This document shows positions 63,290 to 64,000 of a stretch of 64,000 bases of DNA, piece by piece. The DNA comes from Rotaria sordida (taxonomy: Eukaryota > Rotifera > Eurotatoria > Philodinida > Philodinidae). The stretch covers positions 1 to 64,000 of the forward strand of contig CAJNOL010000280.1 in assembly GCA_905250125.1 (NCBI GenBank), given 5' to 3'. Below the pieces are notes generated by a model, which saw nothing but the letters and a program-made list of their open reading frames with translations, had not been told where the DNA came from and did not search any database. The position numbers and the translations under genes were made by a program. How positions within the stretch are numbered: the first letter of the stretch is position 1; each line of letters opens with the position of its first letter.

Positions 63290-63819
63290 TCAATCAATAT
63301 TTCTACCATAAGGATGTTCAAAATATGACTCGAACCGTTTACATTTCGTACCTGGACGACAAATGCGCATTCTTGTATTTTTTGTTGTTGAAGAAGTTTG
63401 ATTATGGCTACGCGATGAAGTATTACATTGTGATGAACCGTGATGTTGATAACTTCAGTTTTCTGCATTAGATGAAGATAAACCAGCAGCACCAGACGCA
63501 GTGTTCTTTTGAGTACTATGGAGTGCAGAGGTCTCCATACGATCAATTAATCTTCCATTAGGGTGATTGAAGAAAGAATTGACTCGACTACACTTCACAT
63601 CGTTGTTGCAATTAGCTCGTTTTGCTGTTGCTTCTCTTGGTGGTTTCAAATGTGTAAATGTATAATTTTTTGTTCGGCACTGTTTACCATATCTGCATAA
63701 CGTTTCATCTACACCATCAGTTTGAGGTGTGGATTCATGAAAGTAAAAACAATCTTTTTTATGACATTTATTCCTAAACTTACATGGAATAGATGGCACG
63801 ATATGCGTGGTTAAAAAAT
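63290..63819 (-). pseudogene. CCCH zinc-finger gene relic (tandem CX5CX4CX3H fingers)
   Basis: After a TTCTAG acceptor at about 63820 a single frame contains four finger-like blocks of Nab2/ZC3H14-type spacing. Finger 1 (CKFRNKCHKKDCFYFH) is intact. Fingers 2, 3 and 4 keep Cys1, Cys2 and His, but the third Cys is replaced: Tyr (CRYGKQCRTKNYTFTH), Ser (CNNDVKCSRVNSFFNH) and Ser (CRPGTKCKRFESYFEH). An in-frame TGA at about 63455-63457 separates fingers 3 and 4, and a second TGA ends the frame at 63290-63292. Intact relatives bind RNA. With three of four fingers missing a zinc ligand plus a stop, this looks like a decaying copy. An alternative is a truncated functional protein ending after finger 3. 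The gene may continue beyond the right edge. Confidence 0.55.
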
Positions 63820-64000
63820 CTAGAAAGATTAAGGAAGTAGAACACGCACAAGTTATAGAACTATACTGTTACAAACAGAATTATTAGCAAAAATGCGTTG
63901 GCTTCTATAAACATTAAATATTAGAAAGAAATAACACTGACTGTGTTTGATAAATGAAATAAGAAGAAAAACTTTACTTATATTGTGGTATCTCAGTTTC

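Overview
This 64 kb window is eukaryotic, animal, strongly AT-rich and low in gene density. Coding exons are split by spliceosomal introns of about 45 bases to about 3.5 kb. Most likely it is a bdelloid rotifer (Rotaria or Adineta type). The supporting signs are a metazoan Fat-like cadherin, several lineage-divergent rhodopsin-class GPCRs, a C14 caspase-like protein, a decayed GH76 glycosidase of the kind bdelloids acquired horizontally, and dispersed G-rich GTGTGG hairpins resembling bdelloid telomeric repeats. The taxonomic call is inference. The gene models below were built by hand from open frames plus GT/AG junctions with matching phase.

Layout. Bases 1-17960 (minus) hold the 5' 8.3 kb of coding sequence of a giant FAT1/2/3-type cadherin in 11 exons, and the gene runs off the left edge. 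Its introns carry several foldback and MITE-like repeats. Bases 18-22 kb look empty. Two paralogous neuropeptide-receptor-like GPCRs lie head to head at 22155-23956 (minus) and 31122-33487 (plus), with a 7 kb gene-free spacer between them. A nine-exon secreted/type I membrane protein (MAM-like ectodomain, Ser/Thr mucin-like stalk, one transmembrane helix) lies at 34155-38052 (plus). It has a 10-N assembly gap in one exon and a large foldback in one intron. Bases 38-42 kb are a repeat nest: a GTGTGG hairpin, a foldback and a degenerate mariner with long inverted repeats.

Bases 42-49 kb (minus) hold exons of a CRIB-motif protein and, upstream on the same strand, a C14 caspase-like domain with its His/Cys dyad intact. 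These may be two genes or one. At 51.2-51.8 kb (plus) a small two-exon gene encodes a predicted four-helix bundle resembling MLKL/HeLo N-terminal domains. A GH76 relic with six in-frame stops follows at 53.6-54.5 kb. A third, single-exon GPCR lies at 59138-60127 (plus), then a near-perfect 327-bp palindrome at 60.6 kb, an unrecognised broken frame at 61.2-61.7 kb and a broken CCCH zinc-finger gene at 63.3-63.8 kb.

No operon-like logic is expected. The functional themes are cell adhesion/polarity (Fat-like, MAM/mucin), peptide sensing (GPCRs) and possible regulated cell death (caspase-like next to a four-helix bundle). Much of the rest is repeat-derived, with foldback (hairpin) elements unusually frequent.
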